A program made the translations under genes and the position numbers. The notes below the pieces were generated by a model. The model did no database searches and was not told the DNA's origin. It saw only the letters and a list, made by a program, of their open reading frames with translations. From Mesorhizobium sp. B2-4-15 (GTDB taxonomy: Bacteria > Pseudomonadota > Alphaproteobacteria > Rhizobiales > Rhizobiaceae), in assembly GCF_006658505.1 (NCBI RefSeq), contig NZ_VFUZ01000003.1, forward strand, positions 62,001 to 126,000: a stretch of DNA of 64,000 nucleotides. The letters run 5' to 3'. This document shows, in pieces, positions 54,455 through 62,415 of the stretch (the stretch's first letter is position 1; each line of letters opens with the position of its first letter).

Positions 54455-55189
54455 TCAGGCCGCCAGCGTCGGCGCCTGGGTTTTCGGCTTGCGGCCGGAG
54501 GCCTTCAGCGTGCCCCGCGCGCCGTCAAGCGCGCCCTCCACCAGCTCAAGCGCCAACAAGCGGTGCCGCTCGTAGGGCCCCGGCATGGCAAGCGAGCCGG
54601 TCTTGGCAGCCGAAAAGCCGAAGCGTCCATAGTAAGGCGCATCGCCGACCAGCAGGATCGCCGCATGGCCAAGCCGCGCCGCCTCGGCGATGGCATGGCG
54701 CATCAGCACCGAGCCGATGCCGGCATTCTTGAGCGACGGATCGACGGCAAGCGGGCCAAGCAGCAGCGCTGCCGGGCCGGCCTCGCCCAGCGTCACATCC
54801 CACAGCCGCACCGTGCCCATGACAGAGCCGGATGCATCGCGCGCAACGAAAGCCAGGCCTTCGGAAGGCCGGCGGCCGCGCCGCAGTTTTTCGGATGACT
54901 TTGTCTTGCGCTTCGGCCCCATGGCGTCGTCGAGCAGCGCCTCGCGGGCCGCGACGTCATCAGCGGTTTCGGAAACGACGACAATGGCGCGGGCACTCTC
55001 CCCCCTCGAGGGGGAGATGTCGCCAAAGGCGACAGAGGGGGTCGCCGCGCGTGAAGCGCTGGCCCCATACGGTCCAAGAGAGGTCGAGGCAGCTGAGACG
55101 ACCCCCTCTGGCCACTGCGTGGCCATCTCCCCCTCAAGGGGGGAGATTCCGCGGGCGGCGTCCTCAACGATGAAATTTGCAATGTCCAT
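54455..55189 (-). CDS. GNAT acetyltransferase with a palindromic element in its N-terminal coding region
   Basis: 244 residues if started at 55189. The acetyltransferase domain is complete: LLLGPLAVDPSLKNAGIGSV (acetyl-CoA loop), LMRHAIAEAARLGHAAILLV, GDAPYYGRFGFSAAKTGSLA. Residues ~15-65 (begin ISPLEGEM, end SPSRGES) are encoded by a 153-bp palindromic element that keeps the frame open for exactly 51 codons. Homology would resume at AIVVVSETADDVAAREALLD. Alternatively the true start may be a GTG after the element (around 54985). The substrate is unknown. Confidence 0.8.
   Translation of the reverse strand: MDIANFIVEDAARGISPLEGEMATQWPEGVVSAASTSLGPYGASASRAATPSVAFGDISPSRGESARAIVVVSETADDVAAREALLDDAMGPKRKTKSSEKLRRGRRPSEGLAFVARDASGSVMGTVRLWDVTLGEAGPAALLLGPLAVDPSLKNAGIGSVLMRHAIAEAARLGHAAILLVGDAPYYGRFGFSAAKTGSLAMPGPYERHRLLALELVEGALDGARGTLKASGRKPKTQAPTLAA
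54996..55148. repeat. 153-bp palindromic element inside the GNAT frame
   Basis: Several nested inverted repeats occur: CTCCCCCTCGAGGGGGAG-like ends on both sides, GTCGCC/GGCGAC, GGCCAC/GTGGCC, and AGAGGGGGTC (55034-55043) against GACCCCCTCT (55100-55109). The style is that of Rhizobiales RIME-like mobile palindromes, usually found between genes. Here it contains no stop in the GNAT frame. Confidence 0.85.
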
Positions 55190-55286
55190 TTCCGCAATCC
55201 TTCACGAGCGGAGATCTGTTCCACAAGCGAACCCGGGCGGGCGACAGGCGCCCACCTGGGATGATCTGACCGGCTCTTTCGAACCG

Positions 55287-56420
55287 TCAGATCACGTACG
55301 ATCGGAGAGGCTCGAAGCCGTTGAACGCGACCGCCGAATAGGTGGTCGTGTAGGCGCCGGTGCCTTCGATCAGCACCTCGTCGCCGATGGTCAGCGACAA
55401 AGGCAGCGGGTACGGCGTCTTCTCGTACATCACGTCGGCCGAATCGCAGGTCGGGCCGGCGAGCACGCAAGGCGCGGTCTCGCCGCCGTCATGCGCGGTG
55501 ACGATCGGGTAGCGGATCGCCTCGTCCATCGTCTCGGCCAGACCGCCGAACTTGCCGATGTCGAGGAACACCCAGCGCACATTGTCGTTGTCGGCCTTCT
55601 TCGAGATCAGCACGACTTCCGACTTGATGACGCCGGCATTGCCGACCATGCCGCGGCCCGGCTCGATGATGGTCTCGGGAAGCGCATTGCCGAAATGCTT
55701 GCGCAGCGCCGAGAAGATCGCCTGGCCATAGGCTTGCGCCACGGGCACGTCCTTCAGATAACGGGTCGGGAAACCCCCGCCCATATTGACCATCTTGAGT
55801 ACGATGCCTTCGTCGGCCAACGTCGAAAACACCGTCTTGGCGTCGGCGAGCGCACGGTCCCATGCGGTCAGGTCGGTTTGCTGCGAGCCGACATGGAACG
55901 ACACGCCATAGGCGTCGAGGCCGAGGCCCTTGGCATGGCGCAGCACGTCGACGGCCATGGCCGGCACGCAGCCGAACTTGCGCGACAGCGGCCATTCGGC
56001 ACCCTCGCCGTCGGTCAGCACGCGGCAGAACACACGCGCGCCGGGAGCGGCGCGGGCGATCTTCTCGACTTCCTCAACGCAGTCGACCGCGAACAGGCGG
56101 ATGCCGAGCTGATAGGCGCGGGCGATGTCACGCTCCTTCTTGATGGTGTTGCCGAAGGAGATGCGGTCCGCCGGCGCACCGGCGTCCATCGCCATCTCGA
56201 CTTCGGCAACGGATGCGGTGTCGAAGGACGAGCCCATCGCAGCAAGCAGGCGCAGGATCTCCGGCGCCGGGTTTGCTTTCACCGCATAGTAGATCTTGGA
56301 ATCGGGCAGCGCCTTCTCGAAGGCGCGGAAATTGTCACGCACGACATCGAGGTCGACGACGAGGCAGGGGCCAGTCGGACGTCGGGTGGCGAGGAAGTCG
56401 AGGATGCGCTGGGTAGCCAT
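55287..56420 (-). CDS. Ornithine decarboxylase (alanine-racemase-fold type)
   Basis: 377 residues from ATG 56420 (GGAG 8 bases upstream), the usual length for this enzyme in rhizobia. The PLP lysine lies in YYAVKANPAPEIL (about residue 46). Other marks are SFHVGSQ, MGGGFP, EPGRGMVGNAG and the catalytic-Cys region GPTCDSADVMYE. It makes putrescine from ornithine; some relatives also accept lysine. It follows a long leader (56421 onward). Confidence 0.93.
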   Translation of the reverse strand: MATQRILDFLATRRPTGPCLVVDLDVVRDNFRAFEKALPDSKIYYAVKANPAPEILRLLAAMGSSFDTASVAEVEMAMDAGAPADRISFGNTIKKERDIARAYQLGIRLFAVDCVEEVEKIARAAPGARVFCRVLTDGEGAEWPLSRKFGCVPAMAVDVLRHAKGLGLDAYGVSFHVGSQQTDLTAWDRALADAKTVFSTLADEGIVLKMVNMGGGFPTRYLKDVPVAQAYGQAIFSALRKHFGNALPETIIEPGRGMVGNAGVIKSEVVLISKKADNDNVRWVFLDIGKFGGLAETMDEAIRYPIVTAHDGGETAPCVLAGPTCDSADVMYEKTPYPLPLSLTIGDEVLIEGTGAYTTTYSAVAFNGFEPLRSYVI

Positions 56421-56660
56421 CGGGGTTTCTCCATCACGCCTTTCGGCGCGCACAAGGGTGCGGACGCGGGCTGTCGGCCTCGCGAACACGCGGTCAAACA
56501 AAGGCGGGACGGAAAATCCATGGAACCAGCCGGTGGAGACCCCGGAACCATGAAACGCCGTCTCGCGGCGATGAACCTAGCCTTGCCCGGCTTCGGTTCG
56601 CTTTGTCTGCCTTGGCTTGGATTGGGAGAACCCCGTTCCGCACTGCCGGCAATGAAGGTG
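56421..56660 (-). promoter_or_regulatory. Long leader of the ornithine decarboxylase gene (possible speF-type RNA)
   Basis: About 240 bases with no convincing gene, rich in short inverted repeats, e.g. CGCCG/CGGCG near 56555-56570 and GCGCGCCGAAAGGCGTG near 56435-56451. Alphaproteobacterial ornithine decarboxylase genes are known to carry a conserved structured leader, the speF motif. I could not check the consensus, so this is only a candidate. Confidence 0.35.
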
Positions 56661-56667
56661 TGCCTCT

Positions 56668-56976
56668 TCAGTAACCCCGGTCTTTGGACAACCGGCAGAG
56701 AACCAGAAAGGCCCGCACCGTCGTTGCTTCAAGGTGTCCTCGGTCTGGCGGTTGGCCGCTAAACCGACTGGAGGGGTTAGCTCCAGTTACCTTACCGATT
56801 GCCCTCACCATTCGAGGATCGGCGGACACCCACAGGCACGTGCGACTTTGGGCAAGCGCGATATATGGCCGGTGGCCGTCACAATCAATAAAAATCTTAT
56901 CGCAGGTTGTAAAATTTCCGGCATCGAACAATGTTGGCGCAAACGCATCCGGATATCGAAGATGATAGGCACGCAT
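56668..56976 (-). CDS. Possible small hypothetical gene between the decarboxylase and the amidase
   Basis: About 102 codons from an ATG at 56976 (an upstream ATG at 57024 would overlap the amidase more). The product has balanced composition (RYPDAFAPTLFDAGNFTTCD; IDCDGHRPYIALAQSRTCLW), unlike most shadow frames here, and the region is AT-richer than its surroundings. No domain recognised. It would overlap the amidase start by 15 bases on the opposite strand. It may be real, a remnant, or chance. Confidence 0.3.
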   Translation of the reverse strand: MRAYHLRYPDAFAPTLFDAGNFTTCDKIFIDCDGHRPYIALAQSRTCLWVSADPRMVRAIGKVTGANPSSRFSGQPPDRGHLEATTVRAFLVLCRLSKDRGY

Positions 56977-58158
56977 GGCCCTCTGAATGCCTTTCTCGAT
57001 CTTCGCCAGATGCCGGTCGCGCATGCCGAGCTCGGCCCGCTCGCCGGACTGCGGCTGGCCGTCAAGGACATCTACGACGTTGCCGGCTACCGCACCGGCT
57101 GCGGCAATTTGCGGAAATTCGCCGAAAGCCCTGCCGCCTCGCGCACCGCCCCCGCCATCCAGATGATTCTCGACGCCGGTGCACGCTTCGTCGGCAAGAC
57201 CCAGACCGACGAGCTTGCCTTCGCGCTATTCGGCCAGAACGCGCATTTTCCCTTTCCGGTGAACCCTGCCGCGCCCGACCGCGTCACCGGCGGTTCGTCA
57301 TCGGGGTCGGCATCGGCGGTGGCGGGCAGGCTGGCCGACATCGCCACGGGCTCCGACACCGGCGGCTCGATCCGCGCGCCGGCGAGTTTTTGCGGGCTGA
57401 TCGGGCTGCGCACCACGCATGGCTCCATCTCTCTCGATGGCACGATGAAGCTGGCGCCGAGCTTCGACACATTCGGCTGGTTCGCGGATGACATCGAGAC
57501 CTACGAAACCGTCGGCAAGCTTCTGCTCGGCCGCGACCCGCACCAGCACACGCTGGACCGCCCGCTGACGCTCGCCTGGCTGGACGAGATGGTCGCCCGG
57601 CCGGCGCTCGAAGAATATGCCGGGATGACGGCGCTGGCGAGCGCGGTCTTCGGCGCGCCGGCGACGCCGACGACGCGCTTCAGTTCTTCCCCGGATGAAC
57701 TCTACTGGTGCTTTCGCCGGCTGCAGGCCAAGGAAGCCTGGGCGGTGCATGGCGAATGGATCACCAGCGGCGAGCGGGACCTCGGCCCCGGCGTCGAGGA
57801 GCGATTCGGCTTTGGCCGTGCCGTCGATGACCGCACGGCGCAGGCCGAGAGGGTGCGCCGGCTGACCTTCCGCGACGAACTCAGCGCCCTGCTCGGCGAG
57901 GATGGGTTCCTCATCCTGCCGACGGTGCCGGGGCCGGCGCCCTACGTGGACAGCACACCCGAGCAGTTCCAGGCCTATCGCGAGCGGGCGCTGCATCTTC
58001 TGTGCCTCGCCGGCCTGTCGGGCTTTCCACAGATCACCTTGCCTATCGGTTCGGTCGCCGGCGCTCCGTTCGGCCTGTCGCTGCTGGGCCCTTCCGGCAG
58101 CGACATTGCCCTGATACGGCTCGGCCGAAAACTTCTAATGCATGTCGCGCAAAAGTGA
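56962..58158 (+). CDS. Amidase-signature family protein
   Basis: 398 residues from ATG 56962. The Ser-cisSer-Lys triad is visible: Lys in GLRLAVKDIYDVAGY, cis-Ser in RVTGGSSSGSASAV and the nucleophile in ATGSDTGGSIRAPASF. It resembles short amidases of the indole-acetamide/AMI1 type, so hydrolysis of a small amide is likely. The last seven codons and the stop lie inside a palindromic repeat. The ribosome site is weak (CGAAG). Confidence 0.85.
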   Translation: MIGTHGPLNAFLDLRQMPVAHAELGPLAGLRLAVKDIYDVAGYRTGCGNLRKFAESPAASRTAPAIQMILDAGARFVGKTQTDELAFALFGQNAHFPFPVNPAAPDRVTGGSSSGSASAVAGRLADIATGSDTGGSIRAPASFCGLIGLRTTHGSISLDGTMKLAPSFDTFGWFADDIETYETVGKLLLGRDPHQHTLDRPLTLAWLDEMVARPALEEYAGMTALASAVFGAPATPTTRFSSSPDELYWCFRRLQAKEAWAVHGEWITSGERDLGPGVEERFGFGRAVDDRTAQAERVRRLTFRDELSALLGEDGFLILPTVPGPAPYVDSTPEQFQAYRERALHLLCLAGLSGFPQITLPIGSVAGAPFGLSLLGPSGSDIALIRLGRKLLMHVAQK

Positions 58159-58238
58159 CCTCGGTTTTGCGATGACGACATGCATCAAACAAAAACTCAA
58201 AGCGCGTCGCATGAATCCGCTTCGACGCGACGCGCTTT
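58138..58238. repeat. Composite palindromic element at the amidase 3' end and LysR leader
   Basis: The first hairpin has ATGCATGTCG (58138-58147) against CGACATGCAT (58176-58185) with inner CGCAAAA/TTTTGCG. The second has AAAGCGCGTCGC (58199-58210) against GCGACGCGCTTT (58227-58238). From memory this matches a common Mesorhizobium two-hairpin repeat. It supplies the final amidase codons and ends 24 bases before the LysR gene. Confidence 0.88.
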
Positions 58239-58262
58239 GGACCCGCACGAAAGGCCTGATCC

Positions 58263-59162
58263 ATGGACACACTGACCCGCATGCGCGCCTTCATCGATGT
58301 GGTCGAGGCCGAGGGCTTTTCGGCGGCGGCGCGCAAGATCGGCCGCTCCAAGGCGCTGTTGTCGAAATATGTGCGCGAGCTGGAGGACGAGCTCGGCGCG
58401 CTGCTCTTGAACCGCACCACGCGTCAGTTCTCGATGACCGAGGCCGGCCATACCTATTACCGGCGCGCCTCGGAGATCGTGCGCGAAGTCGATAGCCTGG
58501 CCGATGCGGTGCGCGAATCCTCCGGCGATGTGCGCGGCCGAATCAAGCTGTCGGCGCCACGCACCTTCGCCGACGCGCCGGTCGGCCAGTCGCTGATCGA
58601 TTTCGCCAAGCAGCACCCCGACATCGTGCTCGACATCCAGCTCGACGACCGCTTCGTCGACCTGGTCGAGGAAGGCTTCGATCTCGCGGTGCGCATATCG
58701 CGTCTGGAGAACTCGTCGCTGATCGCCAGACGGCTGGCGCCATTCTCCGTAAAGCTCTGCGCGTCGCCGGAGCTGATCGCCAAGCATGGCATGCCGACAC
58801 GGCCGCAGGATCTCGGCCACATGCCTTGCATCGTCGACACCAATGGCCGCGGATTGAACAACTGGGCGTTCAAGGGCGACAACAACGACCAGTTGAGCGT
58901 CGCCGTGTCCGGCCCTATCGAGGTCAACAGCCCGATGGCGGCGCGCGCCGCCGCCATGTCGGGGCTCGGATTTTGCATCCTGCCGGATTTCATCGCCGCG
59001 CCCGATCTCAAGAGCGGCCAGTTGGTGACGGTGCTTGACGACCGCATCCTGTCCGGCGGCGGCATCTTCGCCGTCTACCCGCACCGCCGTTATTTGCCGG
59101 CCAAGGTCCGCGTTTTCGTCGACTTCCTGGTGCAATGGTTCAGGACGCGTGAGATTGCTTGA
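58263..59162 (+). CDS. LysR-type transcriptional regulator
   Basis: 299 residues. The N-terminal helix-turn-helix is MRAFIDVVEAEGFSAAARKI, GRSKALLSKYVRELEDELGA (residues ~7-46). A substrate-binding domain runs from ~90 to the end (IKLSAPRTFADAPVGQSLID). The target is unknown; the amidase upstream points the same way, while the metal-export pair follows. Confidence 0.9.
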   Translation: MDTLTRMRAFIDVVEAEGFSAAARKIGRSKALLSKYVRELEDELGALLLNRTTRQFSMTEAGHTYYRRASEIVREVDSLADAVRESSGDVRGRIKLSAPRTFADAPVGQSLIDFAKQHPDIVLDIQLDDRFVDLVEEGFDLAVRISRLENSSLIARRLAPFSVKLCASPELIAKHGMPTRPQDLGHMPCIVDTNGRGLNNWAFKGDNNDQLSVAVSGPIEVNSPMAARAAAMSGLGFCILPDFIAAPDLKSGQLVTVLDDRILSGGGIFAVYPHRRYLPAKVRVFVDFLVQWFRTREIA

Positions 59163-59250
59163 CCCGTTTCAATCGTCTCGCGGTCCCAATTTCGCCCCCT
59201 TTGTGGTAACTGTCGGCATCTCTCCGAAGCCAAGGGAATCGCGACCGGGA

Positions 59251-59919
59251 ATGCACCTGAAACGGCACGCAATCATGCTGGCTTCGGCCTTGGCGGCGAC
59301 CCTTGCCGCCACGGGGCCGGCTTATGTGCATCCGCACGTCTTCGCCGAGGCGCGGCTCGACGTGATCCTGTCTCCGGATCACCAAAGCGTGAAAGCGCTG
59401 CGCCATCTCTGGCGCTTCGACGACCTGTTTTCGAGTACGGTGATGATGGAGTTCGACAAGAACTCCGACCTGAAGCTTGACGACAAGGAGCTGAAGGAGG
59501 TCGCCGACACAGTTCATGCCTCTCTGGCCGAATTCAATTATTTCCAGCTCGTCACGCAGAACGGCAAGGACGTGACGATGGTGCCGCCTCCACATCTGAT
59601 GGCCAATTTCGACAATGACCAATTGATCATCCTGTTCGAGTCCGAACCCAAGGCGCCGATCAAGCTGACCGGCAAGATCGACATCGGCGTCTACGACCCG
59701 ACCTTCTATACGGCGATCGACTTTACCGAGGATTCCAACATCACGGTCGAAGGCCTGCCGTCGAACTGTGCCAGCAAGGTCATTCGGCCGGATCCGGACG
59801 AAGCCATCAAGGAAAACCAGAAGACCCTGACGGATGCCTTCTTCAACGACCCGACAGGCACCAACATGAGCAAGATCTTTGCCACAAAGCTCGAACTGAA
59901 CTGTCAGCCAGAAGGATGA
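59251..59919 (+). CDS. DUF1007 periplasmic protein paired with the NicO transporter
   Basis: 222 residues from ATG 59251. Signal peptide (ASALAATLAATGPAYVHPH) followed by HPHVFAEARLDVILSPDHQS, the DUF1007 hallmark. Soluble and periplasmic. In many bacteria DUF1007 genes precede a NicO-family metal exporter exactly as here, with a 4-base overlap; a metal-handling partner role is inferred. Confidence 0.88.
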   Translation: MHLKRHAIMLASALAATLAATGPAYVHPHVFAEARLDVILSPDHQSVKALRHLWRFDDLFSSTVMMEFDKNSDLKLDDKELKEVADTVHASLAEFNYFQLVTQNGKDVTMVPPPHLMANFDNDQLIILFESEPKAPIKLTGKIDIGVYDPTFYTAIDFTEDSNITVEGLPSNCASKVIRPDPDEAIKENQKTLTDAFFNDPTGTNMSKIFATKLELNCQPEG

Positions 59920-61088
59920 ACCCGGTGACGAAACCGTCCCTGCGTTTGGCATTCGGCCTGTTTGCCGTCACCTTTGTCGCGATTGCATTCGCCAATGCCG
60001 CGCATGCCCAGAGTTCGCTCGGCATCGGCGTCAATGACGGCATGGCGCCCAGCACCGGTCCATTCGCCCATATCCTGATGTGGATCAATCTGAGGCAACA
60101 GGAATTCTATCGTGCGCTGGCAACGGCCATGAAGGCGATGCGCCAGGACGGCAGCAAGATCTGGATACTCGTCGGCCTGTCCTTCGCCTACGGCATCTTT
60201 CACGCCGCCGGCCCCGGCCACGGCAAGGCGGTGATCTCGTCCTACATGGTGGCCAATGAAGTGGCGCTGCGGCGCGGCATCCTGTTGTCCTTCGTCTCGG
60301 CCCTGCTGCAGGGCCTGACCGCGGTTGCGGTGATGGCGGTCGCCTATTTCGTCCTGCGCGGCACGGCCGTCTCGATGACCGACGCGGCATGGTTCATGGA
60401 GATCATGAGCTTTGTCTTCGTCACCCTGTTCGGCGCCTGGCTGCTGTGGCGCAAGCTCGGTCCTTCCATCACGCGCCTGTTCGGCGGGGCACCCGCCTAC
60501 AGCCTGTCGGCGGCCCATGCCGGCCATTCCCATGCGAACCATTCCCATGCTGCTCATTCGGCACATGCTCATTCGCATGCGCTGCACGTGCATGAAGACC
60601 ACGACCATGCACATGGCCATTCGCACGACCATCACCACCATGGCGCGCATGACCATGACCACGGTGCGCACGATCATGCGCATCATGGCCACGCGGCCGG
60701 CGAAGTCTGCGAAACCTGCGGCCACTCGCATGCGCCCGATCCGGCGCTGCTGTCGGGCGACCGTTTCGACTGGCGCACGGCCTGGACGGCGGTGGCGGCG
60801 GTCGGCATCCGCCCCTGCTCCGGCGCGCTGATCGTGCTGAGCTTCGCGCTGCTCAACGGGCTCTGGCTCGGTGGCCTGCTGTCGGTGCTGGCGATGTCGA
60901 TTGGAACCGCAATCACAGTGTCCGCGCTGGCGACGGTCGCGGTGACCGCCAAGAACTGGGCGGTCTATTTCGCCGGCGACGGCCGCATGGGCAACCGCAT
61001 CCATTCGGTCGTCGAGATCGGCGGCGCCGCCTTCGTCTTCCTGTTCGGGCTGTTATTGCTTTCAGCGAGCCTGACGGGCAGCGTCTAG
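59916..61088 (+). CDS. Nickel/cobalt exporter of the NicO (RcnA-like) family
   Basis: 390 residues, about seven membrane segments: GIFHAAGPGHGKAVISSY in the first half and GIRPCSGALIVLSF in the second are family motifs. Between them (residues ~195-270) is a cytoplasmic loop with some 30 histidines and many Asp, ending VCETCGHSHAP. It is typical of Ni/Co efflux. No metal-responsive regulator is adjacent. Confidence 0.9.
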   Translation: MNPVTKPSLRLAFGLFAVTFVAIAFANAAHAQSSLGIGVNDGMAPSTGPFAHILMWINLRQQEFYRALATAMKAMRQDGSKIWILVGLSFAYGIFHAAGPGHGKAVISSYMVANEVALRRGILLSFVSALLQGLTAVAVMAVAYFVLRGTAVSMTDAAWFMEIMSFVFVTLFGAWLLWRKLGPSITRLFGGAPAYSLSAAHAGHSHANHSHAAHSAHAHSHALHVHEDHDHAHGHSHDHHHHGAHDHDHGAHDHAHHGHAAGEVCETCGHSHAPDPALLSGDRFDWRTAWTAVAAVGIRPCSGALIVLSFALLNGLWLGGLLSVLAMSIGTAITVSALATVAVTAKNWAVYFAGDGRMGNRIHSVVEIGGAAFVFLFGLLLLSASLTGSV

Positions 61089-61131
61089 GCCTATCCGATC
61101 CCGATCGAACGTGATGGGCGCCCGCAGACCG

Positions 61132-62109
61132 TTAACCGGGAATCTTGCCGCCGAGTTCATCCTCGATATGGGCGCGGATGATCTCGTCGAAACTTTTCTC
61201 AGCGACGAAGCCGAGTTCCCGTGACCGCCGCGCCTCGAACCGGGTCGGCCAGCCCTTGACGATCGCCCAGATCGTCTCGTCCGGCTCCTCGCGGATCAGC
61301 TTCACCGCCTTGGCGCCGGCAATGCGCTCCAGCGCCTCGATCTGCTCGCCGACGGTGACGGCCACGCCTGGCATCGTCAGGTTGCGGCGCGGCCCGACGG
61401 CCGCACCATCGATCTGCGCCGCATGGATCAGGAAGTTTACGGCCGAGCGCGGGCTGGCATGGGTGTGCACGACCGAGCGCGGCACCGGCAGGATCGCCTC
61501 CTGGCCGCTTAGCGGCTCGCGGATGATGCCCGAGAAGAAGCTGGAGGCCGCCTTGTTGGGCTTGCCTGGCCGCACACAGATCGTCGGCAGCCGGATGCCG
61601 ATGCCGTCGAAGAAACCGCGCCTGGTATAGTCGGCCAGCAGCGCCTCGCTCATCTGCTTCTGCGTGCCGTAGGAGGTCAGCGGCGTCGGATGGAAGTCAT
61701 CGGGGATGACATCCGGGAACGGCGCGCCGAACACGGCGATCGACGAGGTGAAGACGATGCGCGGCGCAAAGCCCGCCAGCCGGATGGCATCGAACAGTGC
61801 CCGCGTCCCGTCGAGATTGACGCGGTAGCCGAGATCGAAATTGGCTTCCGCCTCGCCGGACACGATGCCGGCGAGGTGGAAAACGACGTCGGGGCGCGAC
61901 GCGACCAGGCCTTCGGCGGCGCCCGCCTCGGCGAGATCGCCGGTATGGATATGGATGCTGACACCGTCGATGGCCGGCGCCTGCGGCGGCACGATGTCGT
62001 GCAATTCGAGCGCGGTGACCTTCTTGCCGCGCAGCGTGCCGTCCTTGGCCAGCCGGGCGATGAGCTTGCGGCCGACCATGCCTGCGGCGCCGGTGATCAG
62101 AATGCGCAT
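61132..62109 (-). CDS. NAD-dependent epimerase/dehydratase, D-erythronate dehydrogenase-like
   Basis: 325 residues from ATG 62109. Extended SDR: nucleotide loop ITGAAGMVGRKL (residues ~5-16), active-site YGTQK near residue 150, serines in FTSSIAVFG. The sequence pattern fits DenD, which oxidises D-erythronate in four-carbon acid-sugar catabolism. Pathway partners (kinase, isomerase) are not next to it, so related sugar-acid substrates are possible. Confidence 0.75.
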   Translation of the reverse strand: MRILITGAAGMVGRKLIARLAKDGTLRGKKVTALELHDIVPPQAPAIDGVSIHIHTGDLAEAGAAEGLVASRPDVVFHLAGIVSGEAEANFDLGYRVNLDGTRALFDAIRLAGFAPRIVFTSSIAVFGAPFPDVIPDDFHPTPLTSYGTQKQMSEALLADYTRRGFFDGIGIRLPTICVRPGKPNKAASSFFSGIIREPLSGQEAILPVPRSVVHTHASPRSAVNFLIHAAQIDGAAVGPRRNLTMPGVAVTVGEQIEALERIAGAKAVKLIREEPDETIWAIVKGWPTRFEARRSRELGFVAEKSFDEIIRAHIEDELGGKIPG

Positions 62110-62120
62110 GTCAAACTCCC

Positions 62121-62330
62121 CTATTTGCCCTTGTTCTTGCGCTGGCTGCGGGCCCGCAGCCAGAAAACCGTAAAAAACGCCAGCACGAAGACGACGCCGA
62201 AAATGCCCGCGAGCACTGTCGAAAGCTTGCCGAGTGCCAGCATCACGGCCGGCAGATAAAAGGCCGCCGTGCCGAACAGAAGTATGATCAACAGCGCAGC
62301 GATGGCCGAATTCCTGGTGTCTCGGTCCAT
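62121..62330 (-). CDS. Small two-helix membrane protein
   Basis: 69 residues with two hydrophobic segments (AIAALLIILLFGTAAFYLPA; LSTVLAGIFGVVFVLAFFTV) and a Lys/Arg-rich tail (LRARSQRKNKGK). It ends 11 bases before the dehydrogenase start, so the two may be cotranscribed. No known family recognised. Confidence 0.7.
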   Translation of the reverse strand: MDRDTRNSAIAALLIILLFGTAAFYLPAVMLALGKLSTVLAGIFGVVFVLAFFTVFWLRARSQRKNKGK

Positions 62331-62415
62331 TAGGCTGCACCAGGGCGGCGGGCGTTCGTCAAGCTGGCTTCCAAGGCAGTGGAACTCCTGAGACAGGACC
62401 GGTCATTGACCGGGC

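Noticed and set aside
54690..56762. A 690-codon plus-strand frame opposite the GNAT and ornithine decarboxylase genes
   Set aside because: Shadow frame crossing two recognised genes on the other strand.
56734..56961. A 76-residue N-terminal extension of the amidase
   Set aside because: No homology or composition support; the amidase pattern begins after ATG 56962.
59163..59250. A metal- or B12-sensing riboswitch before the DUF1007/NicO pair
   Set aside because: The gap is only 88 bases and shows no recognisable box or strong fold.
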